Positions 39,990-49,308 are shown, counted from the first letter of the stretch. The stretch: DNA of 64,000 nucleotides from Pseudomonas sp. RC10 (GCF_038397775.1 NZ_CP151650.1:3162001-3226000); one strand, 5' to 3'. Made by a program: numbers and translations. The notes: generated from the letters alone by a model not told the origin.

Positions 39990-40262
39990 GGGGTGAGTCA
40001 CACGATGTGCCGCTTTTTTTCAAATTATTTCATAAGGGCCGTTTTATTTTTCGGCGCATGTCCGTGTTTCGTGGCGTTTACGGGTGTTAAAGGCCTGATT
40101 CAGTCGGCTGATACCCCTTTTAGTGCCATTTCGCCAATGCTAATCGCGTTTAGTTCTTAGGCTTATAGATAAACAATCCAAGCGAGTGTCAAATATTTGC
40201 TAATGTAACAACCGAGGTCGCCAAGACACTGTTTCTAAAACTTTTTTTATTCTGAAATGTTA
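39990..40262 (+). promoter_or_regulatory. AT-rich upstream region of the VpsR-like regulator
   Basis: The 388 bp between the DUF3509 gene and the regulator is much richer in A+T than the rest of the window, with T and A runs at about 40013-40055 and 40185-40265 and a repeated TGCTAAT at 40138 and 40198. No ORF of note. It probably holds a long regulatory region (nucleoid-protein or FleQ-type binding), but no specific site can be named. Confidence 0.4.
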
Positions 40263-40290
40263 TTTGAATCCTGGCGCCAAGGAATCTCCC

Positions 40291-41610
40291 ATGCATGAAA
40301 TGGCATCGATCCGCCGCCTGTTAATTGTCGAACCCTGCGAGGAATGTTTGCGTCTGATTCCCGGTTTACGTACAGCCGGCTGGGAAGTGGACAGTTGCAC
40401 CCTTGCGTCCGCCGCGTCCCGCCAATGCGACGTCGGCCTGATTCGCTTGATGCCTCAGCATTTCGAGCAGCCTCAGCTCATCAAGGACCTGATTACCCGC
40501 AGCCATACGGAATGGATCGCTGTGCTGACCGCCGACGACTTGCGGCGGGAGTTGATCGGGGATTTCGTCTGCGAATGGTTTTTTGATTTCCACACCTTGC
40601 CGTTCGACGTCGCCCGCGTCCAGGTAACCCTCGGTCGCGCCTATGGCATGGCCCGTCTCAGGGCTCAAGGCGCTCGATACGGGAATGGGGCCGAGCACGA
40701 AATGCTCGGGGAAAGTCGGCCGATTCGCGAGCTGCGTCGCTTGCTGACCAAGTTGGCGCCGACCGAATCGCCGGTGTTGATCCGCGGCGAAACCGGCACC
40801 GGCAAGGAGTTGGTGGCGCGCACGCTGCACATGCAATCCCAGCGGCGGCTACAGCCGTTCATCTCGATCAACTGTGGCGCCGTCGCCGAGCATCAATTGC
40901 AGGCGGAGTTGTTCGGCTACGAGACCGAAGGCCCCAACGGCAACGTGCAACGCAAGCCCGGTCGGATCGAGGCCGCGAATGGGGGAACTCTGTTTCTCGA
41001 CGAGATCGGTGACCTGCCGCTGGACGTCCAGGCCAATCTGCTGCGTTTTTTGCAGGAGCGTCATGTCGAAACGGGAGGCGAGCGGATTCCGGTGGACGTG
41101 CGGATTCTGGCCGCGACCCATGTGGACCTTGAGGCCGCCATTCGCAAGAAGCGGTTTCGTGAAGACCTGTATTACCGGCTGAATGTGCTGCAAGTCGGCA
41201 CGGCGCCGCTGCGGGAGCGGCATGGCGATCTGGCGTTGCTGGCCAACCATTTTGCGCATTTCTACAGCCAGGAAACCGGTCGACGTCCGCGTAATTTCAG
41301 CCAGGACGCCTTGGTCGCCATGGGCAAGCATGATTGGCCCGGCAACGTCCGCGAGCTGGAAAACCGCGTGCGACGCGGCCTGGTGCTGGCGGAAGGGCGG
41401 CAGATCGAAGCGTTCGACCTCGGGTTGCTGGGGGAAGAGGAAATCAGCTCCAGCATGGGCACGCTGGACGAATACAAATGCCGGGCGGAGCGTCAGGCGC
41501 TGTGTGACGTACTGACCCGCCACAGCGACAACCTCAGCGTCGCGGCGAAAGTCCTGGGGATTTCACGACCGACGTTTTACCGGTTGTTGCATAAGCATCA
41601 GATTCGGTGA
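40291..41610 (+). CDS. VpsR-like enhancer-binding-protein homologue with degenerate GAFTGA loop
   Basis: 439 residues. The N-terminal receiver-like domain (about 8-125) has no aspartate at the expected site (DVGLIRLM). The AAA+ domain has Walker A GETGTGKE at 166-173 and Walker B TLFLDEIG at 233-240. Between them, where sigma-54 activators carry GAFTGA, the sequence is EGPNGN (214-219). The C-terminal Fis-type HTH is NLSVAAKVLGISRPTFYRLL. Loss of GAFTGA predicts action without sigma-54, as in VpsR of Vibrio, which controls exopolysaccharide with c-di-GMP. The start has AAGGA upstream. The target genes are unknown. Confidence 0.88.
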   Translation: MHEMASIRRLLIVEPCEECLRLIPGLRTAGWEVDSCTLASAASRQCDVGLIRLMPQHFEQPQLIKDLITRSHTEWIAVLTADDLRRELIGDFVCEWFFDFHTLPFDVARVQVTLGRAYGMARLRAQGARYGNGAEHEMLGESRPIRELRRLLTKLAPTESPVLIRGETGTGKELVARTLHMQSQRRLQPFISINCGAVAEHQLQAELFGYETEGPNGNVQRKPGRIEAANGGTLFLDEIGDLPLDVQANLLRFLQERHVETGGERIPVDVRILAATHVDLEAAIRKKRFREDLYYRLNVLQVGTAPLRERHGDLALLANHFAHFYSQETGRRPRNFSQDALVAMGKHDWPGNVRELENRVRRGLVLAEGRQIEAFDLGLLGEEEISSSMGTLDEYKCRAERQALCDVLTRHSDNLSVAAKVLGISRPTFYRLLHKHQIR

Positions 41611-41678
41611 GTGGCCTGACAGTAGGGGTTGGAATCAAGCCCCGTTTCGCCCGAGGGCCTTGGCGTGACGGGGATCAT

Positions 41679-41770
41679 CTGTAGGAGCGAATTCATTCGC
41701 GAATCGGTGGTACAGACGACGTATCTGCGTTGAATGTACCGACGTCTCGCGAATGAATTCGCTCCCACAG
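41679..41770. repeat. REP doublet, type A (inverted pair)
   Basis: CTGTAGGAGCGAATTCATTC and an inverse ending CGCTCCCACAG, 92 bp, between the VpsR-like gene and the NadR-like gene. Confidence 0.88.
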
Positions 41771-41862
41771 TTGAGATCCCGTGGGGCCCGGATGCGAAGG
41801 TGATCACGAGTCCTGTGGAAGGGTGTTCGACTTGGTAACTCAGGTTGCTGCCACCACCGGAG

Positions 41863-42387
41863 TCAGCCGTTCAACAACCGCTCCACCGCCGCAACCGCCC
41901 TGTCCCTGCGGTAGCTCCAACTGCCGCCGATCACTTCATAGCGTTGGCCGTGCAGGTCCAGCCATTCCCGGCTGGCGTCGAAGAATGCTTGACGCTCGGC
42001 CAGCCAGGGCTGGCAACGCTGGCCGTCGCCGATCCACTCCACGCCTTCGGGGGAGAGCAGCAGGTGCAGGTCGTAGTGCCGGTCAAGCAGGGCCTGTTCC
42101 AGCCAGGGTGGGCAGTCGCCGAACAACGTGCGACTCCACAGGATGTTGCTCAGCAAATGCGTGTCGAGAATCAGCAGTTCAGGCACATGTGCCCGGGCGG
42201 CGTCTTCCTGCGCCAGTTGACCCCGTGCGATCGCCGGGATGTCGTCGTAACAGGTGTCACGTTGTTCCTCATCGATGAACTGGCGCACGTATTCGCCCAC
42301 CAGTTCGCCGCCGAAGCGCTGTTGAAGGTGATCGGCCAGCCAGCTTTTGCCGCTGGACTCAGGGCCTGTCAATACCAGAGTTTTCAT
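41863..42387 (-). CDS. NadR-like nucleoside kinase (AAA ATPase)
   Basis: 174 residues. P-loop GPESSGKSWL near the N-terminus, then VGEYVRQFID, typical of the ribosylnicotinamide-kinase domain of NadR. LILDTHLLSNILWS forms Walker B. It has no NMN adenylyltransferase or HTH domain, so it corresponds to the kinase half only. It lies 6 bp after pnuC, so the pair would import and phosphorylate nicotinamide riboside for NAD recovery. Confidence 0.88.
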   Translation of the reverse strand: MKTLVLTGPESSGKSWLADHLQQRFGGELVGEYVRQFIDEEQRDTCYDDIPAIARGQLAQEDAARAHVPELLILDTHLLSNILWSRTLFGDCPPWLEQALLDRHYDLHLLLSPEGVEWIGDGQRCQPWLAERQAFFDASREWLDLHGQRYEVIGGSWSYRRDRAVAAVERLLNG

Positions 42388-42393
42388 GAAACC

Positions 42394-42957
42394 TCAGCGA
42401 GCCAGCGCAGGGTCGGCTCGCCAGTCGCGCCACCCTTGCACAGCCAGCAAGGTGAACAACGCGTACAACGCGGCGGTCAGGTACAGCGCCTTATAAAGGA
42501 ACAGCCCGACGAAAATGACATCGAGCACGATCCACAGCGGCCAGCATTGCACGCGCTTCTGGGCCATCCACACCTGCGCCACCAGGCTGAAGCCGGTGAG
42601 GGCGGCGTCGAGCCATGGCTGCGCCGCGTCGGTGAAGTGCGCCATCGCGGCCCCCAAGGCAAGGCTGACCACCGCGCCGATGGCCAGGCTCAAGGCCAAC
42701 GCGCTGCCGCCCAGTGCCGTGACCTGACGGCCTTCGGCGACGGCGCCACGACGGGTCCATTGCCACCAGCCATACAATTGCAACACGGCGTAGACACCCT
42801 GCAACAGCATGTCGGAATACAGCTTCACGTCGAAGAAGATCCAGACGTACAGCAGCACCATCACCAGCCCGATCGGCCAGCACCAGGGGTTTTGTTTGAC
42901 TGTCAGCCAGACGGCAATGACACCGAGTGCTGCGGCGAACAGTTCAAGCCCGGACAT
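42394..42957 (-). CDS. pnuC: Nicotinamide riboside transporter PnuC
   Basis: 187 residues with about seven membrane helices. The family motif is YGWWQWTRRG, and conserved QNPWCWPIGLVMVLLYVWIF is near the N-terminus. PnuC is a facilitative channel; accumulation depends on the kinase encoded 6 bp downstream. The ATG at 42957 has AGGAG at good spacing; the open frame beyond it lies in the leader. A related family, PnuT, carries thiamine, but the coupled NadR-like kinase favours nicotinamide riboside. Confidence 0.9.
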   Translation of the reverse strand: MSGLELFAAALGVIAVWLTVKQNPWCWPIGLVMVLLYVWIFFDVKLYSDMLLQGVYAVLQLYGWWQWTRRGAVAEGRQVTALGGSALALSLAIGAVVSLALGAAMAHFTDAAQPWLDAALTGFSLVAQVWMAQKRVQCWPLWIVLDVIFVGLFLYKALYLTAALYALFTLLAVQGWRDWRADPALAR

Positions 42958-43293
42958 GGAGACTCCTGCGAAGGGGAAGGGGAAGAGAGAAAAAAGGCCT
43001 GCGATTGTAAGCGGTTTGAGGACCGTTGTGGCGCGCAGATTTCTAGGCGGGCAAAGACCCGCCAGCAACCGGTCAGATACACGTTTCTGCCGCTCCACAT
43101 GAAAGATTGCGCACCCGTATCCGGGCTAGAGCGTTCGTCGTGAAGGTCTGTTAGGATCGCGCCGCTCGCGTGTTCGAGCCGCGATCTTGACTGTTCATGC
43201 TGTTTTTACATCGGACCGTTTATCGTGTCCTGAACAGTGCTGGAAACATATCAAGAGAGCCCTGCCACGAGCAGGCTCCACTCTGGGGGAATG
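42958..43293. other. Divergent upstream region of pnuC and uppP
   Basis: 336 bp. On the pnuC side a hairpin GGCGGG-CAAAGA-CCCGCC (43046-43063) lies about 90 bp upstream of the start, followed by a purine-rich leader. It could be a regulatory leader. I looked for a TPP or NAD-type riboswitch and found no matching core. Nothing else is recognised. Confidence 0.35.
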
Positions 43294-44124
43294 ATGGATC
43301 TTTGGACCGCCGCACAGGCGTTAATACTGGGTGTCGTGGAAGGGTTGACGGAGTTCTTGCCGATCTCCAGCACCGGGCACCAGATCATCGTCGCCGACCT
43401 CATCGGCTTCGGCGGCGAACGGGCAATGGCCTTCAACATCATCATCCAGCTGGGGGCGATCCTGGCGGTGATGTGGGAGTTTCGGCACAAGATTTTCCAG
43501 GTCGTCACCGGCCTGCCGACCCAGCCCCAGGCCCGCCGTTTCACCGTGAACCTGATCATCGGCGTACTGCCGGCGGTGGTACTGGGTGTGCTGTTTTCCG
43601 ACCTGATCCATGAATACCTGTTCAACCCCATTACGGTGGCGGCGGCGTTGGTCATTGGTGGTTTCATCATGCTGTGGGCTGAACGCCGCCAGCACGAAGT
43701 GCACGCTGAAACCGTTGATGAAATGACATGGTCCGACGCGCTCAAGGTGGGTTTCGCCCAGTGTCTGGCGATGATTCCCGGCACCTCGCGTTCTGGCTCG
43801 ACGATCATCGGTGGCCTGCTGTTCGGCCTGTCACGCAAAACGGCGACGGAGTTTTCGTTCTTCCTCGCCATGCCGACGATGATCGCTGCGTCGCTGTACT
43901 CCGGTTACAAATACCGCAACCTGTTCCAGCCCGATGACTTCGCGGTATTCGCCGTCGGATTCATCACCTCGTTCATCTTCGCGATGATCGCGGTGCGTGC
44001 CTTGCTGAAGTTCATCGCGACCCACAGTTATGCGGTGTTTGCCTGGTACCGGATCGCGTTTGGTTTGCTGATTCTGGCGACTTGGGTATTCGGTTGGGTC
44101 GATTGGTCCAGCGTGCAGGGCTGA
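43294..44124 (+). CDS. uppP: Undecaprenyl-diphosphatase UppP (BacA)
   Basis: 276 residues, integral membrane enzyme that recycles the lipid carrier of cell-wall synthesis. Both signature regions are present: [17 protein letters not shown] near residues 13-29 and [10 protein letters not shown] in mid-protein. About eight helices follow the usual topology. Two ATG codons are adjacent (43291 and 43294); the second gives the standard [13 protein letters not shown] start. Four bases separate its stop from the GTG start of the next gene. Confidence 0.95.
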   Translation: MDLWTAAQALILGVVEGLTEFLPISSTGHQIIVADLIGFGGERAMAFNIIIQLGAILAVMWEFRHKIFQVVTGLPTQPQARRFTVNLIIGVLPAVVLGVLFSDLIHEYLFNPITVAAALVIGGFIMLWAERRQHEVHAETVDEMTWSDALKVGFAQCLAMIPGTSRSGSTIIGGLLFGLSRKTATEFSFFLAMPTMIAASLYSGYKYRNLFQPDDFAVFAVGFITSFIFAMIAVRALLKFIATHSYAVFAWYRIAFGLLILATWVFGWVDWSSVQG

Positions 44125-44128
44125 TGCG

Positions 44129-44563
44129 GTGAATCAACGCGTCAAACCCGACGTCTCCCGTCGCAACGACAACGGCCCGGTACGCGGGCTGAAATTCAAG
44201 CTGCTCGTCCTGGCCGTGCTGTGCGCCTTGCCGCTGTACGGCCTGATCGTGTCGGGCGTGCGCGGCGGATCGTGGTGGCCGTTGGCGGTCTATCCGCTCA
44301 TGAGCCTGCTGGCGGTCGCGTTGTACGGCTATGACAAGAAACAGGCCCGCACTCAAGGCCAGCGCACACCGGAGAAAATCCTGCACGCCGTCGAGCTGCT
44401 GGGCGGTTGGCCGGGCGCATTGATCGGCCAGCAACTGTTCCGCCACAAAACACGCAAAGTGTCCTATCAGGCGGTGTTCTGGCTGATCGTGCTGCTGCAC
44501 GAATTGTTCTGGGTCGACCGGGTGCTGATGGGCGGGCGTTTTTTGGTCCGGCACCTGTACTGA
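44129..44563 (+). CDS. DUF1294 membrane protein
   Basis: 144 residues from GTG at 44129. After a basic N-terminus there are three to four membrane helices. The DUF1294 core is recognised as YGYDKKQA, then GGWPGALIGQQLFRHKTRKVSY. The family often carries a cold-shock domain at the N-terminus; that domain is absent here. The function is unknown. The gene follows uppP by 4 bp and is probably cotranscribed. Confidence 0.87.
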   Translation: MNQRVKPDVSRRNDNGPVRGLKFKLLVLAVLCALPLYGLIVSGVRGGSWWPLAVYPLMSLLAVALYGYDKKQARTQGQRTPEKILHAVELLGGWPGALIGQQLFRHKTRKVSYQAVFWLIVLLHELFWVDRVLMGGRFLVRHLY

Positions 44564-44581
44564 CAACGCGGTCGAGGGCGT

Positions 44582-44926
44582 TCAGAGCTTGAGCGCGACC
44601 TGCCGCCGTTTCGGCAATTTGCTCACCACCAGTTGGTGAGAGCGGGTCAATAATTCACGCAATTCTTCATCACCCATGGCGTAGGGATGCGACAGGGTGA
44701 TCCAGTGCGCGCGTGCGAGGTAGGGCGCAGGGCGCACGCCGGGCCGGTCCACGTAACCCAAAAACAGGTCCGGGCCGACCTTGAACGCCAGATCGTTCCC
44801 CGCCAGCCCCATGACCGCGAACATCTTGGTCTCGGCGATGGAGAACACCCGCACGCCACCCCATTTGTAGTCCTCCCTAGCGCCGGGCAATCCCAGGCAA
44901 AAGGCGGCAACGTCTTCGATATCCAT
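44582..44926 (-). CDS. MmcQ/YjbR family protein
   Basis: 114 residues. CyaY-like fold of the YjbR family, with LGLPGAREDYKWGG at the start, FAVMGLAGNDLAFKVGPD, and the tail HPYAMGDEELRELLTRSH. Members are described as DNA-binding, but the cellular role is not established. The start at 44926 (MDIEDVAAF) is preferred over an in-frame ATG 11 codons upstream. It is convergent with the DUF1294 gene and divergent from a Tat-signal protein gene. Confidence 0.88.
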   Translation of the reverse strand: MDIEDVAAFCLGLPGAREDYKWGGVRVFSIAETKMFAVMGLAGNDLAFKVGPDLFLGYVDRPGVRPAPYLARAHWITLSHPYAMGDEELRELLTRSHQLVVSKLPKRRQVALKL

Positions 44927-44997
44927 AGGCTTCCTGTAGAAAAACTTCTGCCGATGCACGTTTTAACAGAATCAGTGTGAATTTGGGGGATACCGCA

Positions 44998-46083
44998 ATG
45001 CCTCTTACACGTCGTGGGTTTCTGATGGGTGGCGCAGCGCTGTGCCTGCCGAGCGCGGCCAGTGCCGCAGTGGGTTTTAACTGGACGAAATGGCCGGAGC
45101 TGCTGGCGGGGGTCGGCGGCCACGCTCAAGCCGCCGGGCTGCCGGATGCGGCCATCGAGCACATTCTCGAACGAGGGGGCTGGTCGCCGTCGGCGGACGA
45201 CAACATTCAGGGCGAAACCCTGGACGTCGGGTTCGTCAAAACACTGATGCTCGATTATCGCGACCACCCACAGGACTCCACGGCGCAACGAGGATTGGGG
45301 CTGATCGCCTTGACCCTTGGCGTCGCACAGTGGGGCATCGACGATCCCTCGGGCCTGCCCCCCGACCCGGTGCAGAATGACTGGAAGTCACGGACCAGCG
45401 CCAACACCGGCAAGCACCTCATGAGTTATGGCGTAGGCGGGATCGGCATTGCCCACATGGATCAGGGCGATCTGTTGGAGTTCATCACCTACGTCGGACA
45501 GTCCGGGCTGGTGCCTTCGGAACACAAGGCCGCGTTCCTGCGCCTGGCGGACCCCGCGCTGTACCCGGCCGAAGGGGTCGGCGTTTATGGTCAGCTTCGA
45601 GCGGCGGGTTTATGTGCGCCGGTGCAGATCGAGGCCGACCTGGAAGGCGCCGCGTTCAAGCACTTTTCAAACCCCCATTACCCCAGCTACTGCCACAAGT
45701 ATCGCAACCCTTCGCTGACGTCGCTGGACTGGCAAACGTTCCGGACCTTCATCCGCGCGGCGCTGCGCACCAAGGCCGGGCAACGCTGGCTGTTTCGGAG
45801 CTGGCTGGAAAAGTACTGGTCCAGAAGCCTTGCTGCCGTGCCTGCGGGCGAGGGCGCTGCGGAAGAGCTGTTGGTCAACGTGCGCCTGCGCAACTCCCTG
45901 CCGGCCTGCGCCGATCGTGCCGTGAAAACCCCGGCCACTGACGTCGAGGGTCGGGTGCGACGTGAGCTGGAGGAATACGCCAAGTGCGCGCCCAGTGCCT
46001 ATGAGCGTCGGGCGACGGTGATGCTCCGTTCGGTCGTGCTGTACCGACATTTCACCGGCGCCGCGCCGCTGAATCTGACGTGA
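44998..46083 (+). CDS. Exported protein with Tat signal, function unknown
   Basis: 361 residues. The N-terminus MPLTRRGFLMGGAALCLPSA has the twin arginine followed by a hydrophobic stretch and an ASA cleavage site, so export folded by the Tat route is likely. The mature part has no domain I can name. It includes YGVGGIGIAHMDQGDLLEFI and a C-terminal region with spaced cysteines (CAPVQ, CHKY, CADR, AKCAPS), possibly disulphides or a cofactor. It is well expressed-looking (GGGGGA site 7 nt upstream). It might be a peptidoglycan- or polysaccharide-active enzyme, but there is no motif to prove it. Confidence 0.75.
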   Translation: MPLTRRGFLMGGAALCLPSAASAAVGFNWTKWPELLAGVGGHAQAAGLPDAAIEHILERGGWSPSADDNIQGETLDVGFVKTLMLDYRDHPQDSTAQRGLGLIALTLGVAQWGIDDPSGLPPDPVQNDWKSRTSANTGKHLMSYGVGGIGIAHMDQGDLLEFITYVGQSGLVPSEHKAAFLRLADPALYPAEGVGVYGQLRAAGLCAPVQIEADLEGAAFKHFSNPHYPSYCHKYRNPSLTSLDWQTFRTFIRAALRTKAGQRWLFRSWLEKYWSRSLAAVPAGEGAAEELLVNVRLRNSLPACADRAVKTPATDVEGRVRRELEEYAKCAPSAYERRATVMLRSVVLYRHFTGAAPLNLT

Positions 46084-46107
46084 CCCGCCAGAAACATCAG
46101 GATTGGC

Positions 46108-47016
46108 TCATGGGCACGCCGAGGCGAACTGGCTGAAGCCCTCTGTCACGTGGTCGAGCCATGCGCGCACGGCGGGCAACGCGCCCCGTCGCTGGGTGTA
46201 GGCCGCCTGCAGGTTGCCGGTGGACATGGACCAGTCCGGCAGCAATCGCACCAGCGTTCCGTCGGCCAGGGCGTCCTTGCAATTCATCATCGGCAGCATG
46301 GTCATGCCCAGCCCCGCCAGTGCGCCCGCCTTGCGGATGTTGAAATCGTCCACGGCCAGTCGCGCGTCGAGCACCACTTCCTGGCGACGGCCGTCTTCGT
46401 GAATCAGCAGGAAGTGCACCTTGCGGTCGGCTTCGATGGCGCCCAGCACAGGCAGGGCGCTCAAGTCGTCTGGGGTGCGGATGTCCATTCCAGCGATCAG
46501 CGAAGGAGAAGCGACCAGCGCTGCGAACGCCGGCACCAATTGGCGGACAATGAGGTTCGGGTCTTCATCACCGATGTCGCGCACGCGCAGGGCGACGTCG
46601 ATGCCTTCATTGACCAGATCGACCCGACGGTTCACCAGCAGCAGCTCCAGCTGGACCTGGGGGTAGCGCGCCAAAAACTCCGTGACCACGTTGCTCAGGT
46701 TCCAGTGGGTCATGCCGACCGGGCAGGACACCCGCAGGCGCCCCCTCGGTTCGGCCGACAGCGACGCCACCGCCTCATCGGCCATTTCAGCCTCCAGCAG
46801 CATCGCCTGGCAGTGTTGCAGGTAACGTTCGCCCACCGCCGTGAGCGCCAGTTTGCGGGTGGTGCGCTGCAGCAGGCTGGCGTTGAGGCGGATTTCCAAC
46901 TCGGCAATCCGCCGTGACAAGCGCGACTTGGGAATGCCCAGCGCACGCCCGGCCGCCGCGAAACCGCCGCATTCGACCACCTTGGCGAAGTAATAAAGGT
47001 CGTTGAGATCTTGCAT
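46108..47016 (-). CDS. LysR-type transcriptional regulator
   Basis: 302 residues. N-terminal winged HTH (DLYYFAKVVECGGFAAAGRA to SRLSRRIAELE) and a LysR substrate-binding domain typical of the CrgA-like subgroup (GRLRVSCPVGMTHWNLS). It is divergent from azoR with a 129 bp gap, the classical arrangement in which the regulator controls the adjacent gene. The inducer is unknown, possibly a quinone or aromatic compound. A partial dyad around GCCATTGGC (47074-47082) in the gap is a possible operator. Confidence 0.92.
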   Translation of the reverse strand: MQDLNDLYYFAKVVECGGFAAAGRALGIPKSRLSRRIAELEIRLNASLLQRTTRKLALTAVGERYLQHCQAMLLEAEMADEAVASLSAEPRGRLRVSCPVGMTHWNLSNVVTEFLARYPQVQLELLLVNRRVDLVNEGIDVALRVRDIGDEDPNLIVRQLVPAFAALVASPSLIAGMDIRTPDDLSALPVLGAIEADRKVHFLLIHEDGRRQEVVLDARLAVDDFNIRKAGALAGLGMTMLPMMNCKDALADGTLVRLLPDWSMSTGNLQAAYTQRRGALPAVRAWLDHVTEGFSQFASACP

Positions 47017-47145
47017 GGTGAACTCGATTGTCCTGTGAGTGGGACGAACTATCGCATTTTTGCCGACTAATCAGCCATTGGCTTACCCGGTAGGATTATC
47101 GTCACTTGATCGCCAAGCGGCGATTCCCACTCAGGAAGCACATTC

Positions 47146-47751
47146 ATGACTCTTTTGCACATCGATTCCAGCATCCTCGGCGATCACTCCGCTTCGCGCC
47201 AATTGAGCCGCAGCGTCGTTCAATCCTACGTCGCCGCTCACCCTGGCACCGACGTGGTCTATCGCGATCTGGCCAGCGAAGCACTGGGTCACTTCTCCGG
47301 CACGGCGCTGGCCGCTGCGGGCACACCGGCTGAGGGCCGCGACGCCGCTCAGAACCTGGAAGTGGACACCAACGAAGCGACCCTGCAGCAATTCCTGGCG
47401 GCTGACGTCGTGGTCATCGGCGCGCCGATGTACAACTTCACCATCCCAAGCCAGCTGAAAGCCTGGATCGACCGCATCACTGTCGCTGGCCGCACGTTCC
47501 GTTACACCGAAGCCGGTCCGGAAGGCCTGTGCAAAGGCAAGAAAGTCATCATCGTCTCCACGTCGGGCGGCCTGCACGTGGGTCAACCTACCGGTGTTGG
47601 CCATGACGCGCTGCTCAAGGTGCTGTTCGGCTTCCTGGGCGTTACTGACCTGGAATTCGTCACCGCTCACGGCCTGGCCTATGGCGACGAGCCTCGTGTC
47701 GCCGCACTGACTGCCGCCCAGAAGCACATCGACGAAACGCTGTTCGCGTAA
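47146..47751 (+). CDS. azoR: FMN-dependent NADH:quinone oxidoreductase/azoreductase AzoR
   Basis: 201 residues, flavodoxin-like fold. The N-terminal [20 protein letters not shown] binds the FMN phosphate, and the FMN loop is [18 protein letters not shown]. The tail TSGGLHVG is also conserved. AzoR enzymes reduce azo compounds and quinones with NADH and protect against thiol-reactive and quinone stress. It is divergent from a LysR regulator and ends at a terminator. Confidence 0.95.
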   Translation: MTLLHIDSSILGDHSASRQLSRSVVQSYVAAHPGTDVVYRDLASEALGHFSGTALAAAGTPAEGRDAAQNLEVDTNEATLQQFLAADVVVIGAPMYNFTIPSQLKAWIDRITVAGRTFRYTEAGPEGLCKGKKVIIVSTSGGLHVGQPTGVGHDALLKVLFGFLGVTDLEFVTAHGLAYGDEPRVAALTAAQKHIDETLFA

Positions 47752-47796
47752 GTCCTCGATAGCGGACGCCGCTCGTCCGCTTTCGCAATGCCGTCG

Positions 47797-47831
47797 AAAG
47801 CCCCGTCATCCCATCGATGCCGGGGCTTTTG
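47797..47831 (+). terminator. Rho-independent terminator of azoR
   Basis: AAAGCCCCG and CGGGGCTTT pair perfectly with a 15-nt loop, followed by T residues, 45 bp after the azoR stop. The remaining 300 bp to the next gene hold no other clear feature apart from an AT-richer tract near 47930-48060. Confidence 0.88.
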
Positions 47832-48132
47832 TCGTTTCAGGCCCGGTTGAAACGCGCGCGTTCAGCCGGGCGACAGACTTTGCGATTTCTTTGCGGGTAA
47901 GCTATCCCCGGATAGCGCTAAAATTGCCGTAACCGGCCGCTTATTGATTACAAATGGCCAGCTTTTCTCATATTTCCGAGCTTGGCCCGCCTTGTGCAAT
48001 ATCGATCTAAGCACCGCACCGAATGTTATCGATCTTTACCGGTCAGATAGCGACAGGCTGCGGTTTACAAGGAGTTCAGGCCCATCGGGTCTGATTCGAC
48101 GGGCACGGATTGAGAAGGTGAGGGGCATTGCG

Positions 48133-49173
48133 ATGATGCGTCTTTGTGCAGTGATGGTGATTAGCCTGTTCAGCGGCCTGATTTCAGTGCAGGCCAGTGA
48201 ATCGGAAAACTGGAGTGTCGGCTTTCATGAGCTGACGTTTCTTGATCCGCTGGATTCCCAGCCGATGCACGCCTACGCCTTTTACCCGTCCACCGACCCG
48301 GACAGCGTGACCCGCGTTCAGGGTTATCCGATCCGGGCCACCGAGGACGCGACCATCGCCATGGGCCGCTTCCCGATGCTCATGCTGTCCCACGGCAACA
48401 CCGGCACTCCACTCGCTCAACACGACCTGGCCACGTCCTTGGCCCGTAAAGGCTTCGTGGTGGTGGCGGTTTTTCACCCCGGCGATAACTACCTCGATCA
48501 CAGCCGCCTCGGCAGCTTGAGCAATCTGTATGGTCGACCGTTGCAGATCTCGGAAGCGATCAGCGCGGCGTTGCTCGACCCGATGCTTTCGCCTTACATC
48601 AGCGCCCGCCGCGTGGGCGTCATCGGCTATTCCGCCGGGGGCGAGACCGCGTTGATTCTCGCGGGGGCCAAACCTGATCTCAAACGCCTGCGCCAGTACT
48701 GTATCGAGCGTCCGCAAGACATTGACGCTTGCAAGACTCAAGGCGAATTGCTGGTGGATCGTGAGGACTTGCATGCCCAGGCGGACCCTCGCGTCAGCGC
48801 GCTGATGTTGATGGCACCGCTGGGCATCATGTTCGGGCGTCAGACCCTGGCGGATGTGCACGTGCCGGTGTTGCTGTATAGCGGCGATGGCGATGAGCTG
48901 CTGGCCATCGACAAAAATGCCGAAGCACTGGCGCGCAAGCTGCCGGACGTGTCGAACTTCAAGCTGTTGGCCGGGGCAGGGCACTTCGTGTTCATGGCGC
49001 CGTGTGACGACATGCAGCGCGCCACCCAACCGGGGCTGTGCACCGACGCCGTGGGCGTGGACCGCGAAGACATTCACCGCAACCTGAGCAGCGAGGCAGT
49101 GGAGTTCTTCGGTTCGACCCTGGGTACGCCGTTGAGCACGGCAGGCATGCAGCAGGCGGCGGCGGTGCATTAA
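48133..49173 (+). CDS. Exported alpha/beta hydrolase (PAF-acetylhydrolase/dienelactone hydrolase-like)
   Basis: 346 residues. A signal peptide (MMRLCAVMVISLFSGLISVQA) precedes an alpha/beta hydrolase fold. The nucleophile elbow is GYSAGGE, the acid is in GDGDELL and the histidine in GAGHFVF. The GNTGTPLAQHDLATSLARKG segment resembles platelet-activating-factor acetylhydrolase-like enzymes. The substrate is unknown, probably an ester in the periplasm. The first of two adjacent ATGs (48133) is 8 nt from GAGGGG. Confidence 0.87.
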   Translation: MMRLCAVMVISLFSGLISVQASESENWSVGFHELTFLDPLDSQPMHAYAFYPSTDPDSVTRVQGYPIRATEDATIAMGRFPMLMLSHGNTGTPLAQHDLATSLARKGFVVVAVFHPGDNYLDHSRLGSLSNLYGRPLQISEAISAALLDPMLSPYISARRVGVIGYSAGGETALILAGAKPDLKRLRQYCIERPQDIDACKTQGELLVDREDLHAQADPRVSALMLMAPLGIMFGRQTLADVHVPVLLYSGDGDELLAIDKNAEALARKLPDVSNFKLLAGAGHFVFMAPCDDMQRATQPGLCTDAVGVDREDIHRNLSSEAVEFFGSTLGTPLSTAGMQQAAAVH

Positions 49174-49198
49174 CGCCCATTTGCGCGTTCAAGGGCCC

Positions 49199-49289
49199 CT
49201 GCGGAAGCGAATTCATTCGCGAAAGATTGGCCAGACGCTGGAGATGCATCGTCTGTGAGGGCCATTCGCGAATAAATTCGCTCTTACAG
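49199..49289. repeat. REP doublet, type A (inverted pair, decayed)
   Basis: GCGGAAGCGAATTCATTCGC and an inverse with two substitutions (AATAAATTCGCTCTTACAG). Confidence 0.82.
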
Positions 49290-49308
49290 TTGGATCGCAT
49301 CCAAGCGC

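Noticed and set aside
42958..43150. TPP or NAD-type riboswitch in the pnuC leader
   Set aside because: The conserved TPP cores (CTGAGA and ACCTGAT blocks) are missing and no NAD-aptamer core could be recognised; only a simple hairpin is seen.
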